Source of the DNA: Halarchaeum acidiphilum MH1-52-1
GTDB lineage: Archaea > Halobacteriota > Halobacteria > Halobacteriales > Halobacteriaceae
Reading direction: 5' to 3'
DNA length: 35,126 nucleotides
Assembly (NCBI RefSeq): GCF_000474235.1
Contig: NZ_BATA01000021.1
Location: 1-35,126 of the forward strand
Below, piece by piece: positions 1-7,474 of this stretch. Position numbers and translations under genes: made by a program. Below the pieces are notes generated by a model, which was not told the DNA's origin, ran no database searches, and was given only the letters and a program-made list of their open reading frames with translations. Numbering within the stretch: position 1 is the stretch's first letter; every line of letters starts with the position of its first letter.

Positions 1-1306
1 GGCTTTGTGAGGTACTGAGAATAAGGATCTCATCGAGCCGGAAACCATCGTCGACGAAGACCGTATTGTCGGCCGTGATGAACAGCTCAATCTCATCATC
101 AATACTCTCAAGCCGGCTCTCCACGACGAACACCCGGAGGATATGCTCCTGCGTGGGCCGTCTGGAACCGGGAAGACGCTCTGTGCTGGAACAGTCGCCA
201 ACAAGACGATGGAAATCGGCGCCGAGAGAGGCATCGAGATCGAGTACATCGAGGTTAACGGCAAACACAAGAAATCGGAACACGAGGCTGTCCATCAGAT
301 CGCGCATTCTCTCGAAATGAGTCTTGACCTCGAACAGACCGCAAAGCGCGGTATCTCTACTAGTTCGAAGTACGACCGTATCTTCGAAATCATCGACGAA
401 CATCTCGACCTCGCTATCGTCGTCCTCGACGAGCTGGACCTCTTGGTTGGTGAGACACGCTCGAAGGACGAGGTTCCCGCCTTCTCGGATATCCTCTACA
501 ACCTCACTCGATCGAAGCGGATCGGAAACATGGACTCCTCCATCTCCCTGATCGTGACGACAAATAGCCCGAGAAGTCTCATGGATGGACTCAACTCCCG
601 AACCGCCAGTACGTTCAACCCCTCCGAAATCTCCTTCGATGACTACGATGCGTACGAACTAACCGAAATCCTCGAATACCGCCGCGATGCCTTCCGAAAA
701 GGTGTTCTTGGTGATGGCGTAATCGAACTCGTCGCCGCGGCTAGCGCCCAAGGAGAGGGTGACGCTCGATTTGCCATCGATCTTCTCCGTGAGGCTGGTA
801 ACATCGTCAATCGCCTTGAGGACGACATGGTTCTTGAACGGCACGTGGAGCAGGCACGTGATGAAGTCGAAAAGAACTATGTCGCCGATATCGTCGAGAA
901 AGTCTCTCATCAGAAGCAAGTCTCTCTTCTTGCGACAGCGCTCGTCGCGATTCATGGCAATCCGGTTCTGGAACGAGAACCGATCCTGCGCTCGAACTGC
1001 GTCCCCTCTTCTGTGGGATACACACTCTATCGGTGGGTTCAGGAACAGTCGAACTCGGAGGTGCGCTCGAAGCACAGCTATCTGCGGTGGATGCGGGAGC
1101 TCTCTACGTACGAGGTCATCAAGAATAAGCGACGCGGGCGTGGAAATGAGCAGGGGATGTTCTCGGAGTACGCGTTCCCTCATCTCAACCCGGAATCAAT
1201 CGTTCAAATTATTGTAGAGGATGACCCTCTCCTCTCGGAGATAATTGGAGACAAAGAGACGATCAGAACGATTGCCCGATCGAATCTCACAGAGTTTGCC
1301 TCGTAA
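1..1306 (+). CDS. Orc1/Cdc6-family replication initiator (cdc6-1), 5' end outside window, frameshift near base 20
   Basis: This is a AAA+ origin-binding initiator of the archaeal Orc1/Cdc6 family. Visible motifs, in order, are the shared VDEDRIVGR segment, a Walker A GPSGTGKT (about base 155), Walker B IVVLDELDLL (about base 415), a sensor-1 segment VTTNSP and a sensor-2 GDARFAIDLL. A winged-helix DNA-binding tail runs to the stop. The frame is open only from base 11 because of a TGA at 8-10, and no start codon precedes the P-loop. Reading bases 3-20 in the next frame gives EVLR, which joins NKDLIEPE if one A is added near base 20, so the gene most likely begins upstream and carries a one-base deletion. 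It is paralogous to the initiator at 3022. Four direct repeats begin 17 bases after its stop and are its probable binding sites. The family call is firm; the intactness of the 5' end is not. Confidence 0.9.
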
Positions 1307-1322
1307 CGGCAGAGTTCGACTG

Positions 1323-1484
1323 CTCACTTTGCAAACGGGGTTTTCCTCTTCTTACGTGAGTTCGTTGTCAGTCTCTCTTTGCAAGCGGGGCTCCCTCTTC
1401 TGTGTAAAATGGCTGTCAACCTCACTTTGCAAATGGGGTCTCCCCCTGCCAACCCCAATATCCCTCTCACTTTGCAAATGGGGT
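1323..1484 (+). repeat. Four direct repeats (iterons) downstream of cdc6-1
   Basis: Four copies of CTCACTTTGCAAAYGGGGT lie at 1323-1341, 1373-1391, 1421-1439 and 1466-1484, all in the same orientation. Centre spacing is about 50, 48 and 45 bases. The second copy is the most diverged (CTCTCTTTGCAAGCGGGGC). Haloarchaeal origins typically have origin-recognition-box repeats next to a cognate orc/cdc6 gene, so these are candidate initiator-binding iterons. The family differs in sequence from the repeats around the second initiator. Confidence 0.8.
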
Positions 1485-1488
1485 ATCT

Positions 1489-1611
1489 ATGAGCTTGAAG
1501 TCGTCCTTGCCGGCGACTATCAAGCCAACACACCTTCGTCGCGTCAACTACGAAATCGAGCAGGGACGTGCCCCGCGGCCGGATGGCCGACTTCCCGAAA
1601 CTCCGAGGTAG
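1489..1611 (+). CDS. Possible 40-aa ORF after the iterons
   Basis: An ATG at 1489 overlaps the end of the iteron zone and opens a 40-codon frame ending at 1611. The product is basic (segments KPTHLRRVNYEIEQ and GRAPRPDGRLPE) and matches no family I recognise. The composition looks protein-like, but no promoter or ribosome site is evident. It could be a real small protein, the N-terminus of a lost gene, or chance. It matters because the gap between the iterons and the DUF1931 gene would otherwise be non-coding. Confidence 0.2.
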   Translation: MSLKSSLPATIKPTHLRRVNYEIEQGRAPRPDGRLPETPR

Positions 1612-1615
1612 GAGA

Positions 1616-1661
1616 GTTAACCAACACACGAAGGTGAAAAAACAGGGTGTTGTTGGTTAAC
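1616..1661. repeat. Inverted repeat, GTTAACCAACA dyad 1
   Basis: Arms GTTAACCAACA (1616-1626) and TGTTGGTTAAC (1651-1661) are perfect complements separated by 24 bases. The dyad lies downstream of the DUF1931 stop. The same 11-base arms recur at 2029-2070 on the other side of that gene. It may be a protein-binding site (operator or partition site); termination is an alternative for this copy. Confidence 0.7.
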
Positions 1662-1719
1662 AGTAAAGGAAACACCCAGCTAGCGGGCGAGCACTATGAA
1701 AAGAGCGTCGCGAGCCGAT

Positions 1720-1887
1720 CTAGAGGTCGCGCGGCTGGACCGTCTTGCGGCCGTTCGCCTCAGCGCGTGCCGCTGCTTCCTCGAGCAGTTCTTCGACCTC
1801 CTCGTCCAGCGCCTCGTAGAAATCGCCAGCAACGTTCTTCTCTGCCAGTGCATCCTTCACCGCAGCTTTGACAACAAGATCCGACAT
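1720..1887 (-). CDS. Small histone-fold-like protein, DUF1931 family
   Basis: This is a 55-aa acidic protein beginning MSDLVVKAAVKDAL and ending NGRKTVQPRDL. It matches my recollection of the haloarchaeal DUF1931 family, small proteins with a histone-like fold and a presumed DNA-binding role. Function in this organism is inferred only. The start at 1887 is preferred over the longer frame from 1914 because a TATA-like element (CTTATATGTGA on the minus strand, 1911-1921) sits about 26 bases upstream, as expected for a leaderless transcript. Homologues also begin at this methionine. The gene lies between the two initiators and is bracketed by two GTTAACCAACA dyads. It could contribute to nucleoid or origin architecture, but nothing in the sequence proves this. 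Confidence 0.75.
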   Translation of the reverse strand: MSDLVVKAAVKDALAEKNVAGDFYEALDEEVEELLEEAAARAEANGRKTVQPRDL

Positions 1888-1910
1888 ACAGCATCGAGTT
1901 CGTCCATCGA

Positions 1911-1921
1911 TCACATATAAG
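1911..1921 (-). promoter_or_regulatory. TATA box of the DUF1931 gene
   Basis: On the minus strand the sequence reads CTTATATGTGA. It is centred about 27 bases from the ATG at 1887, which supports leaderless initiation there. Confidence 0.55.
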
Positions 1922-2028
1922 TAGGGGTGAGGGTATCAGAATGTGGTAGTTGACAGGGACAGATCGGAGCCTGAGTTAATCTCGGCGGAGGGCCCGTTCT
2001 ACTTGAGATTGAAGAATTGCCTGAGAGC

Positions 2029-2070
2029 GTTAACCAACAGATCTAAGCAATCCCCGTGTCTGTTGGTTAA
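2029..2070. promoter_or_regulatory. Inverted repeat, GTTAACCAACA dyad 2, over a promoter
   Basis: Arms GTTAACCAACAG (2029-2040) and CTGTTGGTTAA (2060-2070) face each other across 19 bases. The right arm ends 12 bases before the ATG at 2083, so the dyad covers the position where that gene's TATA and start site should be. It is a good candidate operator. The arms are shared with dyad 1 at 1616-1661. Confidence 0.65.
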
Positions 2071-2082
2071 GACGACTACACG

Positions 2083-2403
2083 ATGTCCGATTCACCACCG
2101 AAACCACCACAGAAACTCTCACGCGACCTCGTCGAATCGATAGAGTGCTGTTCAGCGGAGGAGCTCCAAGCGGTTGAGCGCTATGCCGACGCGCTCGCCC
2201 AGTACCGTGAGCGAGAGACTCGACTTGCAGAGGATGACCAGGACGAAGTAGAGGATCGTCCCAAAGAGCTGCCGGACGACGTTCCGACACGAGCGACGCT
2301 CACCACCAAAGAAATCAACGGTAACCGCTACTACTACTGGCAGTGGCGGGAGGGTGACAAGGTCACTTCGAAATACAAAGGGCCCGTTGAAGACGGAGAG
2401 TAG
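2083..2403 (+). CDS. Small conserved haloarchaeal protein, DUF6788-like
   Basis: This 106-aa acidic protein has two parts. The N-terminal helical stretch is rich in Asp and Glu (residues about 15-65). The compact C-terminal segment contains NGNRYYYWQWREGDKV and SKYKGPVE (residues about 80-103). That Tyr/Trp-rich ending resembles the DUF6788 family, which I recall being common in haloarchaeal plasmids and genomes; its function is unknown to me. The gene sits just upstream of the iteron-rich origin region of the second initiator, and its start lies 12 bases beyond an inverted-repeat operator candidate, which suggests autoregulation or co-regulation with the replication module. Confidence 0.7.
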   Translation: MSDSPPKPPQKLSRDLVESIECCSAEELQAVERYADALAQYRERETRLAEDDQDEVEDRPKELPDDVPTRATLTTKEINGNRYYYWQWREGDKVTSKYKGPVEDGE

Positions 2404-2425
2404 GTACCGAGAGGAGGGGAGACAG

Positions 2426-2989
2426 ACACCCCTATCGATTTGTTTTTCGTGTGGATTGGAAGGGGGTAGCGATATTGAACTAGTTGGGGTCAGGGGAAGA
2501 GAGACCGGGAAATAGTCATCAAAGGGCTAGAGAAATACGCTAAGAAGGATTCTACTGAAGATTAACTGTTGGACGGCTAGCCTCGGTACAGACACCCTTA
2601 TCGATTTGTTCTAGAGGGTGGCGCTTGTAGTCGATCACACCACAAGGATGAATTGATAATTTCCAGATACGATTGCGGATCGCAGCTGGGTAGAACAAAT
2701 CGATAGGGGTGTGTTCTTCTAGTCTAGCTAGTACTAGTCTAGAAGAAGAGAAGAGACAAAGATTCTTATCGGGCTTGTCGTGCTGTTCTTCACCTGTTAC
2801 TACGAGATTCTTGTGGAAGTAGTCGGGGCACTCGTACGGTCAAAACAAATCGATAGGGGTGTGAGGGTGTAGCAGCTAGTATCAGACGCCACTCGAACAA
2901 ATCGGTGACGGTCAACATCTTAATTCTGATAACGTCGATTTTAACCGCCTCAGGTGCTTTAGAAACCGGAAACAAATCGATGGGGGTAA
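2426..2989. repeat. Candidate replication origin: inverted AACAAATCGATAGGGGTGT iterons upstream of cdc6-2
   Basis: The 617-base gap before cdc6-2 contains six copies of a 19-base element with consensus AACAAATCGATAGGGGTGT. Minus-oriented copies are at 2426-2444 and 2592-2610. Plus-oriented copies are at 2694-2712, 2844-2862, 2896-2914 (degenerate, AACAAATCGGTGACGG) and 2971-2989. The inward-facing arrangement with AT-richer DNA between, directly upstream of an orc/cdc6 gene, is the layout of a haloarchaeal oriC. The last copy ends next to the cdc6-2 TATA-like element at 2990-2998, so initiator binding could also repress its own gene. Confidence 0.85.
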
Positions 2990-2998
2990 CTATTTAGT
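2990..2998 (+). promoter_or_regulatory. Probable TATA box of cdc6-2
   Basis: The sequence CTATTTAGT lies about 26-28 bases before the ATG at 3022, consistent with a leaderless start. It abuts the iteron ending at 2989. Confidence 0.5.
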
Positions 2999-3021
2999 AG
3001 TGGGATTGAGTTAGATCGTCT

Positions 3022-4341
3022 ATGCCGCCCGACTCCGACGACCCGGTTGGCGATCCGGGCTCTATCAAGGACCTCATCCTCGAGCAAGATGAAGCCGCCA
3101 GTCTGGTCCGTAACCGTCGTCTTCTGGACCCGGACGAAATCGTCGACGAGGACCGGATTGTCGGTCGCAATGATCAGCTCACACAGATCACCCAGTACCT
3201 CCGCGTCGCGATCAACAACGAGTGCCCCCCAAACCTCTTCCTCTACGGACCCTCTGGAACCGGGAAGTCGCTCATCATCAACGCCGTCTGCCAGAACGTC
3301 GTTGACCTCTGTAGCACCCGTGACATCCGCTTCGGCGTCATCGAACTTAACTGCCAGAACGTCGGCACCCTTGGAACCGCGGTCTACGAACTAGTTCGCA
3401 CCGTTGCGGACGACGCCGACGTGGCGATCGAGATTCCCGAGCACGGCATCCCGACTAAGAAGAAGTGGCGCGAACTCTACCGGCTCATCGACGAACACTA
3501 CGACTCCGTGATGTTCGTCCTCGATGAACTCGACCTCCTCACCGGTCGCCGTGATATCGATGAACCAGCGTACTCCCGCCTTCTCTACCAGCTTACTCGT
3601 ACCGGGAGCATCGACGACCTGCAAGCCGATGTCGCCGTCACCGCTATCTCGAACGACACTAAAATGATGGAGGATGTTGGGAGCCGGGCACTTAGCTCGT
3701 TCACGCCGGAAGACGTTCACTTCAGTGACTACGACGCGAACCAACTGCGCGAAATCCTCGGACACCGCGAAGACGCCTTTCATGACGATGCTCTTAGTGA
3801 GGACGTCATACCCCTTGCCGCTGCGTTCGCCGCCCAGACACACGGTGACGCGCGTATCGCGATTGATCTAATGCGGACTGCCGGTACTATCGCAGAACGC
3901 GACGGTGCTGACCAAGTCCGCGAGGAGCACGTTCGAATTGCCCAAGATAAAGTCGTGAAGAATCGTGTTCTCGAGGTTACCCGCGGAATCAGCACGCAGA
4001 AGAAACTGTGCCTCTTCGCGACCGCGGCAGTCGCCCGTGAGACGGAGAATACGGCCGCAAAGAGCACCGAAGCGTATCGTGTCTACCAGTACATTACGGA
4101 GACACTTGATGCTGACCAGCACTACCAAGAAACGTACGTCAACAAGATGAAGGAGCTCACGACGTACTCCTTGGTGAAATCCGGGCGGAAGAGCCAAGGC
4201 CCTCACTCGGGGAGCTATCTTGAATTCACTTTTGAGGAGAACCCTCAGACGATCATCGAGACGCTCCGTGAAGATTCTCGTCTTGACGGCGTTGCGGACG
4301 ATGAACTCCGAACCGTCGTCCGAGCGCAACTTACGAACTGA
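3022..4341 (+). CDS. Orc1/Cdc6-family replication initiator (cdc6-2)
   Basis: This complete 439-aa AAA+ initiator has a Walker A GPSGTGKS at residues 76-83, Walker B VMFVLDELDLL at about 163-173, a sensor-1 region AISND at about 208-212 and a sensor-2 GDARIAIDLM at about 275-284. A C-terminal winged-helix domain covers roughly residues 320-439. The length is normal for haloarchaeal Orc1/Cdc6. The ATG at 3022 lies about 26 bases after a TATA-like CTATTTAGT. Nine 19-base iterons surround the gene, six before and three after, making it the likely initiator of an origin here. It is clearly paralogous to cdc6-1 (shared VDEDRIVGR, GPSGTGK, LDELDLL), but its neighbouring repeats differ, implying separate specificities. 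Whether the replicon is a chromosome or a megaplasmid cannot be told from the window. Confidence 0.95.
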   Translation: MPPDSDDPVGDPGSIKDLILEQDEAASLVRNRRLLDPDEIVDEDRIVGRNDQLTQITQYLRVAINNECPPNLFLYGPSGTGKSLIINAVCQNVVDLCSTRDIRFGVIELNCQNVGTLGTAVYELVRTVADDADVAIEIPEHGIPTKKKWRELYRLIDEHYDSVMFVLDELDLLTGRRDIDEPAYSRLLYQLTRTGSIDDLQADVAVTAISNDTKMMEDVGSRALSSFTPEDVHFSDYDANQLREILGHREDAFHDDALSEDVIPLAAAFAAQTHGDARIAIDLMRTAGTIAERDGADQVREEHVRIAQDKVVKNRVLEVTRGISTQKKLCLFATAAVARETENTAAKSTEAYRVYQYITETLDADQHYQETYVNKMKELTTYSLVKSGRKSQGPHSGSYLEFTFEENPQTIIETLREDSRLDGVADDELRTVVRAQLTN

Positions 4342-4386
4342 CCGACACTGACGCTCTCTTGTGCTGCTCGATTCACCAACCGAGAG

Positions 4387-4491
4387 AACAAATCGATAGA
4401 GGTGCGACCCGTCGCAGTCACTCCGAACAAATCGATAGTGGTGTGGGGGCTGGTGTGATTGCGCCTATCACGCGCAAATCGATAGAGGTGT
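4387..4491 (+). repeat. Three iterons downstream of cdc6-2
   Basis: Plus-oriented copies of the AACAAATCGATAGNGGTGT element lie at 4387-4405, 4426-4444 and 4473-4491. The third starts CGCAAATCG instead of AACAAATCG. They are the same family as the six copies upstream of cdc6-2, so the initiator gene is flanked on both sides by its probable binding sites. Confidence 0.85.
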
Positions 4492-4572
4492 CTGAACCTG
4501 ACTAGTGGACTCATCCGGAATACGATTTGGTCGCAAGGAGCCTACCGAAGACTCACACATATCTAAGGTCGC

Positions 4573-5140
4573 TCATCCCGATACATCGTAACATAGCAGT
4601 TTCTCGAACCAGTCTTTGGATGAGTTGAGTTTCAGTGCAAGGAAGTCGAGATACTTCTGGAGATGGTGCTTTGAGACACCACGGAACTTCTTCAGCCACT
4701 GGCGAAGGAAGCTGTGGCGGTTCTCGCAGGTGTTTGTGTGAGAATCACCGATGACGTAGGTGTCGGAGTGGGTGACGGCCAGGTGGCCGTCCACCCCCTC
4801 CTCGTCCTCGATTCCATCGTAGATCGTGTAATCGTCGGTACAGAGGATGACACTACCATCACCGTACTCAGCAATGTCTTCGCCAGCATCTTCGAGGTCT
4901 TTGCAGACTACGAATCGAACTCGTCCGTCATCCCGACGGACGAGTGTCAAGACCGGTGGTTTGTCTGAGTCGAAGTCTCCTCGCCCCTTTTTGAGCGTCT
5001 TTGCCTGTGGTTCCTCGCTTGACAACCTCGTCACTTCCGCAGTGAAGACACGTCACCGTCTCGCCGAAACGGGCGAGACGGAGACGTTCAAAACATCGCT
5101 CACGTGGTGGAACGAAGACCTGTGCAGATTCTTCGTCCAT
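4573..5140 (-). pseudogene. IS1595-type transposase with internal deletion
   Basis: The 5' part (ATG at 5140) encodes the zinc-ribbon start of an IS1595/ISH4-type transposase with TCLHCGSDEVVKRG. Just after TGKDAQ the frame changes, and the remainder reads KKGRGDFDSDKPPVLTLVRR through VILCTDDYTIYDGI and NTCENRHSFLRQWL to the end. The second pair of zinc-ribbon cysteines, the helical linker and the first catalytic Asp are missing. I estimate about 100 residues lost relative to the family. The two parts are joined out of frame near 4990-5005. It is therefore a dead copy. I could not identify convincing terminal inverted repeats. It lies between the origin module and the preQ0 operon. Confidence 0.8.
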
Positions 5141-5396
5141 CGTTAGTCGGTGTTCAGTTCGCCAGCAGAATGGATGTTACGGCCTCTCGGGATGAGCGCA
5201 GCATTAGATTTCATCGTAATAGAGTATTCTACGGGGATTATGTCACCATGGGGTAATACGGGTATCGATACCAAATATTGGTTTACCATTACTTGCGGTT
5301 CGTTTCCTCACTCGCTCACAGACAAACCATCACTTAAAAACTGAAACTCGACAGTTCGAACCGTCGTCCTTCTTGTTATTCTCCTTGTAACCCCGC

Positions 5397-6094
5397 TCAC
5401 TCTTCGGTGTAGTCGGGGCATTCGGCGTACTCGATAGGGTCGCGGACGCCGACGTTTTGGAAGGCCTGGAGGCGGAAGGCGCAGGCGTCGCAGGTGCCGC
5501 AGGCGGGTTCGTCGTCGCGGTAGCACGACCAGGTGTGCTCGTAGGGGACGTCGAGTTCGGTGCCTTTCTCGGCGATGTCGGTCTTGGACCAGTCGACGAA
5601 GGGGGCTTCGATGCTAATCTGGGTGTCGTCCTTGGTGCCGACGTCGACGACCCGCTGGAAGGCGTCGAAGAACGCGGGCCGCAGTCGGGGTAGCCGGAGA
5701 AGTCCTCGGAGTGTGCGCCGATGAAGACGGCGTCGCAGTCGTTGGCCTCGGCGTAGGAGGTGGCCATTGCGAGGAGGTTCGCGTTCCGGAACGGCACGTA
5801 GGACGTGGGGACTTCCTCGCTCTCCAAGTCCGCTTCTTCGACGTCCATCTCGTCGTCGGTGAGCGAGGAGCCCCCGACCTTCGAGAGATGGTCGGTGGTG
5901 AGATGGAGGAAGTCCGCGGCGTCGAAGTAGTCGGCTTGCTCCCTCGCGCACGCGTACTCCTTATCCTCGGTGCGCTGCCCGTAACTCGTGTGGAGCAGGT
6001 AGAGCTCGTAGCCCCGTTCCTGGGCGACGGCGGCAGCGGTCGCGGAGTCCATGCCGCCGGAGGCGAGGACGACGGCGCGTTTTTCGTCGCTCAT
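5397..6094 (-). CDS. queC: 7-cyano-7-deazaguanine (preQ0) synthase QueC, interrupted by a one-base frameshift
   Basis: QueC uses ATP and ammonia to convert 7-carboxy-7-deazaguanine to preQ0, the precursor of archaeosine in archaeal tRNA. The N-terminus carries the PP-loop motif SGGMDS (residues 12-17), and FRNANLLAMATSYAE and GAHSEDFSGYPDC follow in frame. Then the frame changes: the downstream reading RPAFFDAFQRVV continues to the zinc-binding cysteines in the segment CYRDDEPACGTCDAC and stops at 5397. Restoring one C in TGCGG around 5680-5682 rejoins the parts into about 232 aa, the normal size. It is the last gene of the minus-strand queD-queE-folE-queC operon and overlaps the folE stop by four bases (6091-6094). 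A sequencing error is more likely than a true pseudogene, given similar single-base losses elsewhere in the window. Confidence 0.9.
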
Positions 6095-6690
6095 CGCTGG
6101 CCCTCCGCGCGGTCGACGGCTGCCTGGAACCGCTCGCGTTCGACATCGGTAGGATCACCGATCGTCGTCCGGGTGGTTGTGGTGCTCTCAGTCTCGATAC
6201 CGCGCATCGATTCACAGAGGTGGGTGGCGTTCATTTCGACGAGTACCAGGGGTGCGTCCAGTTCATCGGCGAGGCCGGACGCGATGTCGTTCGTGAGGCG
6301 TTCCTGCATGGTGAGTTGGCGGGACTGCCAGCGGACGTACCGCGCGAGCTTCGAGAGGCCGACCACTTCCTCGCCGGGTCGGTAGGCGACGTGGGCGGTG
6401 CCGTGGAAGGGGAGGAGGTGGTGCTCGCAGAGCGAGTAGAACGGGATCCCCGTCTTCACGACGAGGTCCTCGCTCTCGGCGTCGAACGTCCGCATCGTCG
6501 GCTTCGCCTCTCTCTGCGTGCCTTCGGTGAGCGTCGCAAAGGTGTCTGGGACGCGGCGCTCCCACGTGTCTTGGAGGCCGGGCCGGTCAGGATCCTCGCC
6601 AAGTGCTTCGAGGAGGAGGCGCGTCGCTCGCTGGGCCTTCTCCCGGTCGATACCGTCTTCGGTCTGTGTGAGTCGTGAGTGCTGTGTCAT
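6091..6690 (-). CDS. folE: GTP cyclohydrolase I (type I FolE)
   Basis: FolE opens GTP to dihydroneopterin triphosphate, the first step toward preQ0 here. The 199-aa protein has the expected zinc ligands: C88 and H91 in SLCEHHLLPFHG and C159 in THLCESMRG. The segment GLSKLARYVRWQSRQLTMQERLT is typical of type I enzymes. An approximately 40-residue N-terminal helical extension precedes the core. The gene begins four bases after the queE stop and overlaps queC, so it is translated as part of the operon. Because all four preQ0 genes are together, its main job is likely deazapurine rather than folate synthesis. I see no sign of FolE2-type sequence. Confidence 0.93.
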   Translation of the reverse strand: MTQHSRLTQTEDGIDREKAQRATRLLLEALGEDPDRPGLQDTWERRVPDTFATLTEGTQREAKPTMRTFDAESEDLVVKTGIPFYSLCEHHLLPFHGTAHVAYRPGEEVVGLSKLARYVRWQSRQLTMQERLTNDIASGLADELDAPLVLVEMNATHLCESMRGIETESTTTTRTTIGDPTDVERERFQAAVDRAEGQR

Positions 6691-6694
6691 CGTC

Positions 6695-7474
6695 TCAGGT
6701 ACCGGGCGCGTCGTTCCAGAGGTCGACGTGCAGGCGCGGTGTGTAGCGGTAGCCGTACTCCATCGCGAGCTCGGCGACCGTGTTCCGCGAGTCGTCTAAC
6801 TGTTCGCGCGTCGTCCCTTCAGGCATCAAGAGGACATCCGAGTCTGGAATCGTCGTCGCGGTGGCGTTCCGAATGCGTTCGAGAAGGTCCTCAATCTCCG
6901 GGAGGTCGTCTTCGCCGGTGACGACATATTTCAACTGCGAGTCGTAAGCGTCGACGAGATCGGCGAGCGCGTCGACGTCGATTCGGCGTTCCTCGTGGCG
7001 GTCGGCCCACTCGCCGTCGCCCTTCGGATCCTTCTCTCCGGTAGGCGTGCTGGAGGCGAGCTTCGGGCTGATACTCGCGAGATTTATCGGCGCGTCGCGA
7101 TAGATGGTGCCGTTCGTCTCGACGGTCGTGTGGTACCCCAACTCGTCGAGACGTTCGAGAAGGTCGACCGACTGCTCGTGGATGAGCGGCTCGCCACCCG
7201 TGAGAACGACATGGTCGGCCTTCTCGTGGGACTCGACTTCCTCGACGATGTCCTCGAGAGTCATCGTGCCGTGCGTCGGCTCCCAGGAGGTGTGGTAGGA
7301 GTCGCAAAACCAGCATCGGAGGTTGCACCCGCTCGTGCGCACGAAGACGCTTGGAACGCCGGCGAGCGTGCCCTCACCTTGGAGCGAGTAGAAGCACTCG
7401 TTAATCGGGAGCTCCGCGGCGTCAGACGTCTCTGTGGTCGACGGATCGGAGTCGACGGTCGAGTTGACGGGCAT
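6695..7474 (-). CDS. queE: 7-carboxy-7-deazaguanine synthase QueE (radical SAM)
   Basis: QueE is a radical SAM enzyme that contracts 6-carboxytetrahydropterin to 7-carboxy-7-deazaguanine. The 259-aa product has the substrate-loop motif YSLQGEG (residues 29-35). The 4Fe-4S motif CNLRCWFC has cysteines at 50, 54 and 57, and the SAM-contacting GGEP lies at 93-96. A 20-residue Ser/Thr/Asp-rich leader precedes the core. The ATG at 7474 overlaps the last base of the queD stop, so translation is coupled. It is the second gene of the preQ0 operon. Confidence 0.94.
   Translation of the reverse strand: MPVNSTVDSDPSTTETSDAAELPINECFYSLQGEGTLAGVPSVFVRTSGCNLRCWFCDSYHTSWEPTHGTMTLEDIVEEVESHEKADHVVLTGGEPLIHEQSVDLLERLDELGYHTTVETNGTIYRDAPINLASISPKLASSTPTGEKDPKGDGEWADRHEERRIDVDALADLVDAYDSQLKYVVTGEDDLPEIEDLLERIRNATATTIPDSDVLLMPEGTTREQLDDSRNTVAELAMEYGYRYTPRLHVDLWNDAPGT

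Noticed and set aside
2426-4491. The repeat arrays as a CRISPR locus
   Set aside because: Copies are 19 bases, occur in both orientations with irregular spacing around an initiator gene, and no cas genes are present.
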